From assembly GCA_038240295.1 (NCBI GenBank), contig JBBSDW010000100.1, forward strand, positions 1-12,200: a DNA stretch of 12,200 nucleotides, in the 5' to 3' direction. Positions 1 through 6,797 of this stretch are shown in pieces (position 1 is the stretch's first letter; each line of letters opens with the position of its first letter). The stretch comes from JABDDM01 sp038240295 (lineage in GTDB: Bacteria; Bacteroidota; Ignavibacteria; Palsa-1295). The translations under genes and the position numbers were made by a program. The notes under the pieces were generated by a model. That model was not told where the DNA came from and did not search any database. It saw only the letters and a program-made list of their open reading frames with translations.

Positions 1-2
1 CC

Positions 3-1304
3 TCACAAAGCAATCAGCGTCTGGAACTGACACGTACGCAAGAGGTCGTCGATTGGTGGTTCGATTTGATGGTCCAGGAAAACCTTTCGATTCGCGAAAA
101 GATGACACTACTTTGGAGCAATCATTTCGTGACTGGTACGGTATCCATTCAGCATGCCGGATATACGTACCAATATCTCCAGACGCTTCGGCAATTTGCA
201 CTCGGGAATCTCAAGCAATTTGTCGCTGCCATCTCTGTCGATCCTTCGATGCTGGTTTATCTCAATGGCAATCAGAGCTTTACGAAGAATGTCAACGAGA
301 ACTATGCTCGGGAGCTCATGGAGCTTTTCACACTCGGTCTCGTCGATCCAAAGACGGGCCAGCCGAATTATACTGAGACCGATGTGCAGAATTCCGCAAA
401 AGCATTGACTGGTTGGCAGCCGAATACGGTGCCGAACGGTAGTGCACCATATTTTACGGGCACACTGATCCCGAATCGTCACGATCCATCGACGAACGCA
501 TATCTCGGTAAGCAAGTCTCATCGCTGCAGGATGTGCTCGACGCGATCTTCTCGCTTGGCAATGGTTACAACGTTGCGTGGTTCATCTGCTCGAATCTCT
601 ATGCGAATTTTGTCTATTACGATACAAGTTCTGCCTCGAGTCAAGGTGTGATCGATGCAATGGCAAAGCTCATGCTCGCGAGCAACTGGGAGATCAAGCC
701 CGTCATGCAGGCGCTGCTTTCGAGTGCGCATTTTTATGATCCGAACGTGATCGGCTCGCAACTAAAAAGCCCAGCCGAATTCCTTGCGGGACTGGTTCGG
801 GATTTCAGTATTACCTACGCACCATTCAGCCCCACCGATCCGCCTGCCAACGGCACGGATGGCAATGGCGTAACAAAATATACCGATACGAATCTTTATT
901 TGTCGGTGCTGACCCTTACCTATGGTGGAAATTTGCTCGGTCAGCAATTGCTCAATCCGCCAAACGTGAAAGGCTGGCCGGGCGGTGAGAACTGGATCAG
1001 TTCGGGTACCTTCCCCGGTCGCGAGTCAATCACGGCGGGAATTCTGAAGAGCCCGCCGAATGCTAATTACAAGTTCGATGGACTTGCGTGGGCGAAGTCC
1101 TATCCAAATGCGGCATCGATGTCTTCGTCGGAGATCACAGCTGCACTCACGACGGCACTGCTCGCGCTGCCGCTTGGACCGGTCGAAACGGCGACACTGC
1201 AATCTCTGATCGATCCGAATCCGCAGGATTTTTATCTCGACGCCGGGTTCATCGCGCAGTTCGCATCCGCTCTGGCGCAGTTGCCTGAATATCAACTCAA
1301 TTAA
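3..1304 (+). CDS. DUF1800 family protein, 5' end cut off by the window edge
   Basis: The reading frame is open from base 3, so the true start lies left of the window; 433 residues are visible. The in-frame TTG and ATG at 66-71 are internal, because the upstream codons already read as family sequence (EVVDWWFDLM, matching the conserved WW segment of DUF1800). Visible family landmarks are REKMTLLWSNHFVTG near the start, NYARELMELFTLG, a TGW motif, LLNPPNVKGWPGG with WISSGTFPGR, and the closing LAQLPEYQ. DUF1800 proteins are usually exported and of unknown function, and typically sit directly beside a DUF1501 gene, as here: the next start codon is 32 nt past this stop. There is no T9SS sorting domain at its C-terminus, unlike its partner. 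The family call is very secure; the biochemical role is unknown and the signal peptide cannot be assessed. Confidence 0.93.
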   Translation, partial: SQSNQRLELTRTQEVVDWWFDLMVQENLSIREKMTLLWSNHFVTGTVSIQHAGYTYQYLQTLRQFALGNLKQFVAAISVDPSMLVYLNGNQSFTKNVNENYARELMELFTLGLVDPKTGQPNYTETDVQNSAKALTGWQPNTVPNGSAPYFTGTLIPNRHDPSTNAYLGKQVSSLQDVLDAIFSLGNGYNVAWFICSNLYANFVYYDTSSASSQGVIDAMAKLMLASNWEIKPVMQALLSSAHFYDPNVIGSQLKSPAEFLAGLVRDFSITYAPFSPTDPPANGTDGNGVTKYTDTNLYLSVLTLTYGGNLLGQQLLNPPNVKGWPGGENWISSGTFPGRESITAGILKSPPNANYKFDGLAWAKSYPNAASMSSSEITAALTTALLALPLGPVETATLQSLIDPNPQDFYLDAGFIAQFASALAQLPEYQLN

Positions 1305-1322
1305 TTCATCACCAATTTTTAT

Positions 1323-1328
1323 AAGGAG
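1323..1328 (+). promoter_or_regulatory. Strong Shine-Dalgarno site of the DUF1501 gene
   Basis: AAGGAG lies 8 nt before the ATG at 1337. It is the clearest ribosome binding site in the window, since most of the minus-strand genes have none or a weak one. It fixes the start used for the DUF1501 gene, which also puts the twin-arginine motif at the extreme N-terminus. Confidence 0.8.
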
Positions 1329-1336
1329 AACCAACG

Positions 1337-2953
1337 ATGAAACGTCGTGACTTTTTAAAACAGGGACTTACGATTGGTGTGGCGGCGAATGCGCTGCCGT
1401 TGATGCTCGGCGGATTTCCGATAAAGGCACTCGGCCGCTCGCCGCTTCGAAGCGCACTCGAAGCGCAGGGGGGCGCCAATAACAATGCGCTCGTCATCAT
1501 TCAGATGCAGGGCGGAAATGACGGACTCAATTGCGTCGTGCCCTACAGCAACCCAACCTATAAAACACTTCGCCCAACGCTTGGGCTCGACAAAACGGCC
1601 GACGGACTTTTAGTGCTCGCCGATCATGACACGCTTGCGCTCCATCAGGGCATGGACGATTTTTATTCGCTTTACAACAATAAAAATCTTGCGATCCTGC
1701 AAAACGTAGGCTATCCGAATCCGATCCTTTCCCATTTTCGTGGCACCGATATCTGGAACACCGCGACCGATAGCAACATCTTCGCGACTTCGGGCTGGGT
1801 TGGAAGATTCTTGAGTGATCTCAACCCTGGCTACCCGCCATCGCAGATTACTCCCGGCAGTTACCCGCTTGCGCTCCAATTCGGCAATTCATTGAGCAAT
1901 CTTTTCCTTTCGCGCAATGGGGGCATGGGAATCGCGCTCAATAACTTTCCGACGAAGTCCAATCCCAGCACGCACAATTACGATGCCCTTCCGGCAAATG
2001 TGACCAACCCCTATAAGGAACTTGGCTACATTCGTTCGATCCAGGGCGAGACGGAAGTTTACACGGCTACGCTCGTCAATCGAAGCGTTCAGAAAAATTC
2101 TGTCGACTATGCCACGCTCGCCCCGAGCAATACGCTGGCAACGCAATTGAGCTATATCGCGCAGTGTATCGCTTCGGGATTTACGACGAAAGTTTATCTC
2201 GTAACGATCGGAAGCTTTGATACCCACAGCAATCAGATCGTCGCACAGGATACGCTATTGCGCGAGCTTTCGAAAGCCGTTGGAGTATTTCAGCAGGATC
2301 TTCAAGGCCTTGGCATTGCCGACCGAGTGGTAACGATGAGCTATTCGGAATTCGGCAGGCGCCCGCAGGAGAACGGCTCTGGCACCGACCACGGAACGGC
2401 CGCGCCGCATTTTGTCATCGGCACACAAGTCAAAGGGGGAGTCTATGGAGCAGACCCCAACTTGACAAATCTTGTCAGCAGCAATCTGACGTTCGATTCG
2501 CTGCATGATTTCCGAAATGTCTATGCGACGATGATGAACGAGTGGCTGCTCGATGGCGGCACGAATAATATGACCGAGATCGACAATGTCTTGACTGCTT
2601 CGAACGGCGCGACCTATTCGACAAATTCGACATGGACAAGCCTCGGCATTATCAAGCCGCAAGCGGGCGTTGCGAATCAGCCTTCCACAATGGGCTTGAT
2701 GCTGATGCAAAACTACCCGAATCCAGTATCGAATTCTACCACGATCGAATATACGTTGCCCGCTGCCGGTGCGGTGGAGATCGGCGTGTTTAATACAATC
2801 GGCCAGGAAGTCGCAAGGGTCGTCGACGAACGTCAATCAGCCGGGGCGCATCGTGCGGATTTCCGAACGGGCAACTTACCAAGTGGCATGTACCTCTACC
2901 GCCTGAAGACAAATGCGGGAACGGTCACGCAACAGATGGTGGTCGAGAAGTAA
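1337..2953 (+). CDS. DUF1501 family protein with Tat signal and C-terminal T9SS sorting domain
   Basis: This 538-residue protein belongs to DUF1501, a family with an alkaline-phosphatase/sulfatase-like fold and no firmly assigned reaction. It begins MKRRDFLKQG followed by a hydrophobic stretch to about residue 33, a textbook twin-arginine signal. Visible landmarks are VIIQMQGGNDGLNCVVPY (about 53-70), LSHFRGTDIWNTA, a GSFDTHSNQ segment, and YSEFGRRPQENGSGTDHGTA with the His/Asp residues typical of the family. Residues 452-538 form a separate module (QNYPNPVSNSTTIEYTLP, then IGQEVARVV, then LPSGMYLYRL and a final QQMVVEK) that is a type A T9SS C-terminal sorting domain. The inferred route is Tat export, then passage through the outer membrane and surface attachment or release. 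It follows the DUF1800 gene closely, has a strong ribosome binding site, and is followed by a hairpin terminator, so the pair is probably one transcript. Confidence 0.94.
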   Translation: MKRRDFLKQGLTIGVAANALPLMLGGFPIKALGRSPLRSALEAQGGANNNALVIIQMQGGNDGLNCVVPYSNPTYKTLRPTLGLDKTADGLLVLADHDTLALHQGMDDFYSLYNNKNLAILQNVGYPNPILSHFRGTDIWNTATDSNIFATSGWVGRFLSDLNPGYPPSQITPGSYPLALQFGNSLSNLFLSRNGGMGIALNNFPTKSNPSTHNYDALPANVTNPYKELGYIRSIQGETEVYTATLVNRSVQKNSVDYATLAPSNTLATQLSYIAQCIASGFTTKVYLVTIGSFDTHSNQIVAQDTLLRELSKAVGVFQQDLQGLGIADRVVTMSYSEFGRRPQENGSGTDHGTAAPHFVIGTQVKGGVYGADPNLTNLVSSNLTFDSLHDFRNVYATMMNEWLLDGGTNNMTEIDNVLTASNGATYSTNSTWTSLGIIKPQAGVANQPSTMGLMLMQNYPNPVSNSTTIEYTLPAAGAVEIGVFNTIGQEVARVVDERQSAGAHRADFRTGNLPSGMYLYRLKTNAGTVTQQMVVEK

Positions 2954-2984
2954 TGCTCTCGATTGCCTGACAAATAAAACAGGG

Positions 2985-3016
2985 TAGGCAGTCCGCAAGG
3001 ACTGCCTATTTTTTTT
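2985..3016 (+). terminator. Rho-independent terminator after the DUF1800-DUF1501 pair
   Basis: A perfect 10-bp stem (TAGGCAGTCC at 2985-2994 with GGACTGCCTA at 2999-3008) closes a GCAA tetraloop and is followed by eight T residues (3009-3016). It begins 31 nt after the DUF1501 stop codon, exactly where a plus-strand terminator is expected. Confidence 0.92.
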
Positions 3017-3017
3017 A

Positions 3018-3050
3018 AATAAAAGCTCCCCCGCCTTTCGAAGGCTGGGG
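3018..3050 (-). terminator. Probable terminator of the minus-strand lgt group
   Basis: Read on the minus strand, CCCC at 3050-3047 pairs with GGGG at 3031-3028 and GCCTT at 3045-3041 pairs with AAGGC at 3037-3033, with one mismatch and a CGA loop. The stem is followed by AGCTTTTATTT. It starts 32 nt past the stop of the small membrane gene. The T-tract is interrupted, so termination may be weaker than at the plus-strand hairpin next to it. Together the two hairpins insulate a convergent gene pair. Confidence 0.6.
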
Positions 3051-3082
3051 TTGGGACGTGGTTTCTCTCGGTTGAGACAATA

Positions 3083-3247
3083 TTAGCTCATCCGAGTCTC
3101 GGCGAATCTCGCAATGTAAAATAGCATGATTCCGACTCCGGCGTAGAGAAATTCCTTGCCCATGGCTCCGCTGACGATGCCCATCGTGAGGCCTACGCCG
3201 GTAACTGCGATGCCGAGCGCCTGTAGGGCTTTGAGCATGTTGCGCAT
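3083..3247 (-). CDS. Small two-helix inner-membrane protein, 54 residues
   Basis: I found this gene by reading the minus strand past the glutaredoxin-like gene. It starts ATG at 3247-3245 and stops TAA at 3085-3083. The protein begins MRNMLKALQALGIAVTG and ends YIARFAETRMS. Residues about 8-29 and 33-49 are two hydrophobic, glycine-rich helices joined by a short GKE turn; Lys and Arg occur at the N-terminus (R2, K6), turn (K31) and C-terminus (R47, R52). The start is only 1 nt beyond the stop of the upstream gene, and a GGAAG lying inside the end of that gene can serve as its ribosome binding site, so translation is probably coupled. A terminator follows its stop. No family is recognised. Support comes from coding-like composition, spacing and position; no function is proposed. 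Confidence 0.72.
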   Translation of the reverse strand: MRNMLKALQALGIAVTGVGLTMGIVSGAMGKEFLYAGVGIMLFYIARFAETRMS

Positions 3248-3248
3248 T

Positions 3249-3521
3249 TTATGACTTCCAGAATTGCCAGGACTTGCGCCCCTGAATTTTTTTGATCAAT
3301 TGATCGCGAGTCGTTCGGTACTTAAAGGCGAGTTTGCCATTGATGAGGATCACCGGGATCTTGTCCCAGTATTCGTCCCATAATTTATCGCCTTGGCGAA
3401 TCTTGATGATCTCAATATCAAAATCGACATACTCTTTCGTATCCTCGATCTCTTCCCACGCCTCATCGCAAAGCGTGCAGCCGCCTTCTTTCGTGATGAA
3501 TTCAAGGAGTGGTTTTGCCAT
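3249..3521 (-). CDS. Glutaredoxin/thioredoxin-like CxxC protein (DUF836-type)
   Basis: This small cytoplasmic thiol-disulfide protein has 90 residues. The N-terminal strand PLLEFIT leads into GGCTLCDEA, with a CxxC active site at C15 and C18, and KIPVILINGK (about 54-63) carries the cis-proline loop that closes the thioredoxin fold. This order and length match the glutaredoxin-like DUF836 group. I chose the ATG at 3521 because the fold starts there; a longer frame upstream would run through lgt and adds sequence that looks like nothing in the family. The start lies 2 nt after the lgt stop, with a modest AAAGAG 6 nt before it, so the gene is co-transcribed and probably translationally coupled with lgt. 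The partner is unknown; a link with lipoprotein or envelope cysteine chemistry is only suggested by the neighbourhood. Confidence 0.87.
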   Translation of the reverse strand: MAKPLLEFITKEGGCTLCDEAWEEIEDTKEYVDFDIEIIKIRQGDKLWDEYWDKIPVILINGKLAFKYRTTRDQLIKKIQGRKSWQFWKS

Positions 3522-3523
3522 GG

Positions 3524-4426
3524 TCAACTCTTTGAGACGATAACAGCAGCCTCTCTCTTCTGCTTTGGGAAAATAACAAGCAACGCGTAGCCGCCGACCA
3601 GGATCATTGCGATCGAGATCCACTGCGCCATCGATAGTCCGAGATAGAGTGGATTGAGACGGATGAATTCGACAAGCAGCCGTTCGAAGCCCATGGCAAC
3701 GAGTGTGATCGAGAAGATCTTTCCGAGTTGGTCCTGAAACTTCACGCGGTTCTTCCAGATGAAATAAAAAGCGATGAAGCAAAAGAGTGTCTCATAGGCC
3801 GGCGCCGGGTGGAGCGTAGTCACTTCATCAAAGCGCGAGATCCTGCCGCCGAGTTTATCAATGCCTCGAGGAATGCTGACAAGCGAATCGTAATGCCATG
3901 CGACGCGCTCGGTCGGATAGCGCACAAAATATTCGTAGAGCGTCGCGGCGGGCTTCGCAGTCCCTTGCGGATAGGCCATCGCCCAGGGGAGCCGCGAAGG
4001 AATTCCGTAATCACCATCGCCCGCAAGCTGGCAACCAATGCGACCGATGCCATAAGCGAGAAAAACTGTTGGCGCGATCATGTCAGCAAAAACGAGAAAT
4101 CCGATATTCTTTCGCCGCAGATAAAGATAGATCAGAAGTGTCGCCAGCAGGAATCCGCCATAAAACGTGAGGCCGGAAGGGGAGAGCAATTGATGCACCG
4201 GATCGGCGGTGAAGTCGCTCCAATTTTCGAGCAGTGAAAAAAGCTTCGAGCCGCCGACACCTGCGACAAGCGCGATCATGGTGATCGCCGTGGCAATGCG
4301 TTCATCCATGTTTCGGCGCTTCAGCTCCTGCGTAAACAGATAATTCGCAACGAGGAACGCGAGGGCCATCATCAGCCCAAAACTATAGAGCGTTACAGGG
4401 CCGATATGAAAAAGAACGGGATACAT
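3524..4426 (-). CDS. lgt: Prolipoprotein diacylglyceryl transferase (GDGD-type variant)
   Basis: Lgt is an inner-membrane enzyme that moves a diacylglyceryl group from phosphatidylglycerol onto the lipobox cysteine of pre-lipoproteins, the first step of lipoprotein maturation. The 300-residue protein has about seven hydrophobic helices. It starts MYPVLFHIGPVTLYSFGLMM, the usual Lgt opening, and carries GRIGCQLAGDGDYG at 128-141 (the Lgt signature region), HPAPAYE at 206-212 and FERLLVEFIR at 247-256 with the late conserved arginine. Two usual positions differ. The asparagine of the GRxGN signature is C132, and the TFYGG segment at 87-91 has tyrosine where E. coli-type enzymes have the SFHGG histidine. 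This looks like the GDGD form of the family. The start ATG has no clear ribosome binding site. The gene sits 33 nt after the stop of the exported-protein gene and is followed at 2 nt by the CxxC gene. Confidence 0.9.
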   Translation of the reverse strand: MYPVLFHIGPVTLYSFGLMMALAFLVANYLFTQELKRRNMDERIATAITMIALVAGVGGSKLFSLLENWSDFTADPVHQLLSPSGLTFYGGFLLATLLIYLYLRRKNIGFLVFADMIAPTVFLAYGIGRIGCQLAGDGDYGIPSRLPWAMAYPQGTAKPAATLYEYFVRYPTERVAWHYDSLVSIPRGIDKLGGRISRFDEVTTLHPAPAYETLFCFIAFYFIWKNRVKFQDQLGKIFSITLVAMGFERLLVEFIRLNPLYLGLSMAQWISIAMILVGGYALLVIFPKQKREAAVIVSKS

Positions 4427-4459
4427 TTGCTGGAATTAGAGTCTCGTAAGGCGTCGCTA

Positions 4460-5041
4460 CTAATTGACCAACACTTCTCGCCCGAGTAAAAAGCCAAGGC
4501 CAAAAAATAGTTGCGCCCGGAATTGCGGTTGGCCTCCGACGAACACCAGGCTCGTACCTGCACCATACTCGAATGCAAACCAGTTGAAGCGCGAATTTCG
4601 AAGCCCGCCAACGCGCAAACCGACACCAAACATCGGAAGCGTCTCCGGGGCCGGAGCTTGCTCGGTGACGCGATCCCTCTCAAAGCCGGCGATCACACCT
4701 CCATCGAAAAATGTCCCGGTGGGCGCCTCGCTTTGCGCGCTAAAGGCCCGAAGCGAAAATGTGAGCAGGCTCTCGGTGCGATGATCGTAAGGATAATAAC
4801 CACCAGCTAGTACGTAGGCGAGATGCTCAGAACTCCGAAACGAAGATTCGGCACTTAGACTGAAGAGAAGATCGACCCTGCCGTTCGGCACAATGTCGAA
4901 TGCGGTGTTGATCGGAGTGAAGATCACCGCAGAGGAATACCGACTGCGGAACCCCCCATCGAGTGGTTGGGCAGAAGCATGGCCCAAACAAATGAAAGTA
5001 AGAAGCATGACGAACGCTGCGGACAGCACTGATAACCTCAT
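4460..5041 (-). CDS. Exported hypothetical protein, possibly an outer-membrane beta-barrel
   Basis: This is a 193-residue protein with no family I can name. It opens with a clear Sec signal peptide (MRLSVLSAAFVMLLTFICLG, then HASAQ, cleavage probably after HASA or HASAQ). The mature part is rich in alternating hydrophobic/polar strands and glycine/aromatic residues, for example VLAGGYYPYD, FFDGGVIAGFE, MFGVGLRVGG, WFAFEYGAGTSLVFVGG and AQLFFGLGFLLG. That pattern suits a small outer-membrane or periplasmic beta-barrel. I chose the ATG at 5041 because it begins the signal peptide directly and has GGAATGGG just before it. The frame is open to 5167, but that extension overlaps the neighbouring gene and gives a poor N-terminus. 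It lies 44 nt after the end of the split Asp-box gene and 33 nt before lgt. The last residue is Asn, not the aromatic usual for many barrels, so the barrel call is tentative. Confidence 0.72.
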   Translation of the reverse strand: MRLSVLSAAFVMLLTFICLGHASAQPLDGGFRSRYSSAVIFTPINTAFDIVPNGRVDLLFSLSAESSFRSSEHLAYVLAGGYYPYDHRTESLLTFSLRAFSAQSEAPTGTFFDGGVIAGFERDRVTEQAPAPETLPMFGVGLRVGGLRNSRFNWFAFEYGAGTSLVFVGGQPQFRAQLFFGLGFLLGREVLVN

Positions 5042-5085
5042 CCCATTCCAACGGCAGAAAAGCGGCAAGTAGTGCCGCATGCATG

Positions 5086-5725
5086 TTAAGAGCAGTGTCC
5101 AGCGGTGGCGATTGTCACAGAATAAACGCTGTCTAAGTTGTCGGGTTCGGCGAGGCTGGCCTGCCAAAGTAACCGCAGAGAATCATCGAAGGCTTGGAGT
5201 AAAAATGGTCTCGTTAGGGATCCAGATGCTTCGACAATCTCGCCATTGTAATATGCGAGCCTTCCCTCGCCTACGCGATCGCGATAACGGTCATCCAAGC
5301 GAACGCCGCCGCCATCAAAAACCTGAATGCCTGTCGCAAATTTATTTGTTGGAAGTTCTCGACTATACAACCAGCCCGACGCAGTATCGATTGTCACTGC
5401 ACTAACGAACGCATCATTCGTCGGGGCGAGATCATTCGCAAAATCAGCTCCGATCCAATATGAACCGCCCGAATAAACATTGGAGCGCGACGGCCCGATG
5501 ATGTGCTCCTCATATTTCTTTACTCCCATTGAGTCGAGCACGTGAAGAATGATCTGCTCTTCTATGCCGCCATCATTATAAGGATCGAAGAATGTGCCGA
5601 ATCCTGAGCACTCGAAAGCGCAATCGCCGTGCGCATTCAGCGACAGTAGGATAGCCTGACCACCATCCGTGTAGCTTGGGCCACGCGGCGAATGAGAAAT
5701 CGTATCATGCCATCGCGATGAGCGA
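5086..5725 (-). CDS. C-terminal segment of the split gene
   Basis: This frame has no start of its own (the first usable codon at 5541 is GTG and lies inside good coding sequence), so I treat it as the continuation of the middle segment. It reads SYTDGGQAILLSLNAHGDC, then FFDPYNDGGIEEQIILHVLD, a segment with FVSAVTIDTASGWLYSREL and another with AYYNGEIVEASGSL. It ends LLWQASLAEPDNLDSVYSV-TIATAGHCS. The pattern of short strands with 'SLNAHGD' and 'TIDTASGWLY' is like the propeller repeats often found behind such domains. The upstream limit given is the outer edge of the likely frameshift zone. The next gene starts 44 nt after its stop. Confidence 0.66.
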
Positions 5726-6797
5726 GATGGATAAGGTCTGGCGCGAGAGTCCGATCGGACACGAGCACATGCTCATCCAATTCAGCACCGGCGTTCGTAT
5801 ATCGAACGATCGCAATCTGTTTCGAGCCACTATCCTGACTTAAGGAACCGACTACAAGTGCATTGTCGTGCTCGTCGATCGTAACGTTCGTTGCGATGCC
5901 ACTATGCGTGCTGTCATTTGAATAGATTCTGGACCATGATTGCCGAAGGCCCCCAGACCGGCCGGCAACGCCACTCCCAAGCAACACGATGGTATCAATT
6001 GCAAGCGAATTTGATCGAACAATCATATGGCCATGGCTTAAGCCGGTCGATCGGGGCGAATATCCGGCAACAAGAAACATCGATCTTCCTGCCGAGAGTG
6101 TGTCGAGAGGATACGGATGAAAATCGCTCGATGATGTTGATGGTAGTGCAAACGAAGCAGTCGCTGATCCGATATTGCGAACGATTATCTTTTTTAGCTG
6201 GGTCTCGCCAATGAGTGTTGTGCCGAAGTCAATTGTGTCGTTTGAGTAAGTAAGCACTGGCAGCGAAGCCGAGGCCGTAAGTATGAATTGTTGGCTTGCT
6301 GGCGAAGAATTTGTTGCGAGGGTGAAGCGGACGGTGTCCCCGGCGCCGTTATGCGTCCGGTACTTTACCGAAATGCGAATGGTGTCGTCAGCAGCAATGC
6401 TGAACTTTGCGGGAGAGATTGTCGCATTCGGATGATCGGCACTGTAACCCGTGATCACTAAATTACCACTACCGACATTGCGAATGAGCACCTGTTGGGA
6501 ATCAACCACATCCGGAGGTATCACACCGAGGCTGATATGACGCGCAATATTCAGCACACGTCCCGGCGCAGGACCGCTATCATCCAACCGCATGAACTCG
6601 CTCGTTCCCACCGCCCATGCATACGCCGTACGTCTGCCAGTAGGCGCAACCGACTGGATCGGTGAACCTGATGTGACACAAGACTGCGCGAACCAAGACT
6701 TTCCACCATCGCTCGACCGCTCGATATAATCCTGCCCTTGAACAACGAGATATCCTATGGAGTCTAAAAACTTGAAATCGGAAATTTCATCCAGGAA
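5637..6797 (-). CDS. Middle segment of the split gene: fifth Asp box and two ASH-type domains
   Basis: The meaningful frame begins at about 6797 with FLDEISDFKFLDSIGYLVV; the same frame is open a little further upstream (to 6869), but that part is out-of-frame sequence of the first segment. A fifth Asp box (RSSDGGKSW) comes first. Next are two Ig-like domains of the ASH/choice-of-anchor-D type: one with VVDSQQVLIRNVGSGNLVI, the other with NDTIDFGTTLIGETQLKKI followed by IVRNIGSA, a hallmark of the family. Then comes a propeller-like stretch (NVTIDEHDNALVVGS, KQIAIVRYTNAGAELDE). The frame probably leaves the true one in the region 5677-5725, and the last residues before the stop at 5637 are likely wrong-frame. 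ASH domains are thought to mediate protein binding or cell-surface assembly; the ligand is unknown. Confidence 0.72.
   Translation of the reverse strand, partial: FLDEISDFKFLDSIGYLVVQGQDYIERSSDGGKSWFAQSCVTSGSPIQSVAPTGRRTAYAWAVGTSEFMRLDDSGPAPGRVLNIARHISLGVIPPDVVDSQQVLIRNVGSGNLVITGYSADHPNATISPAKFSIAADDTIRISVKYRTHNGAGDTVRFTLATNSSPASQQFILTASASLPVLTYSNDTIDFGTTLIGETQLKKIIVRNIGSATASFALPSTSSSDFHPYPLDTLSAGRSMFLVAGYSPRSTGLSHGHMIVRSNSLAIDTIVLLGSGVAGRSGGLRQSWSRIYSNDSTHSGIATNVTIDEHDNALVVGSLSQDSGSKQIAIVRYTNAGAELDEHVLVSDRTLAPDLIHLAHRDGMIRFLIRRVAQATRMVVRLSYCR

Noticed and set aside
2255..2836. Minus-strand open frame of 193 codons inside the DUF1501 gene
   Set aside because: The plus-strand DUF1501 frame is certain, and this antisense product is Arg/His/Cys-rich shadow sequence.
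3249..3782. Longer form of the CxxC protein starting at 3782
   Set aside because: The extra N-terminal residues come from inside lgt in another frame and do not resemble the glutaredoxin fold; the ATG at 3521 fits the family and the 2-nt spacing.
3728..4237. Plus-strand open frame of 169 codons inside lgt
   Set aside because: It is the complement of lgt transmembrane coding sequence and has no recognisable motifs.
4460..5167. Longer form of the exported protein starting at 5167
   Set aside because: It would overlap the end of the split gene and bury the clear signal peptide that begins at 5041.
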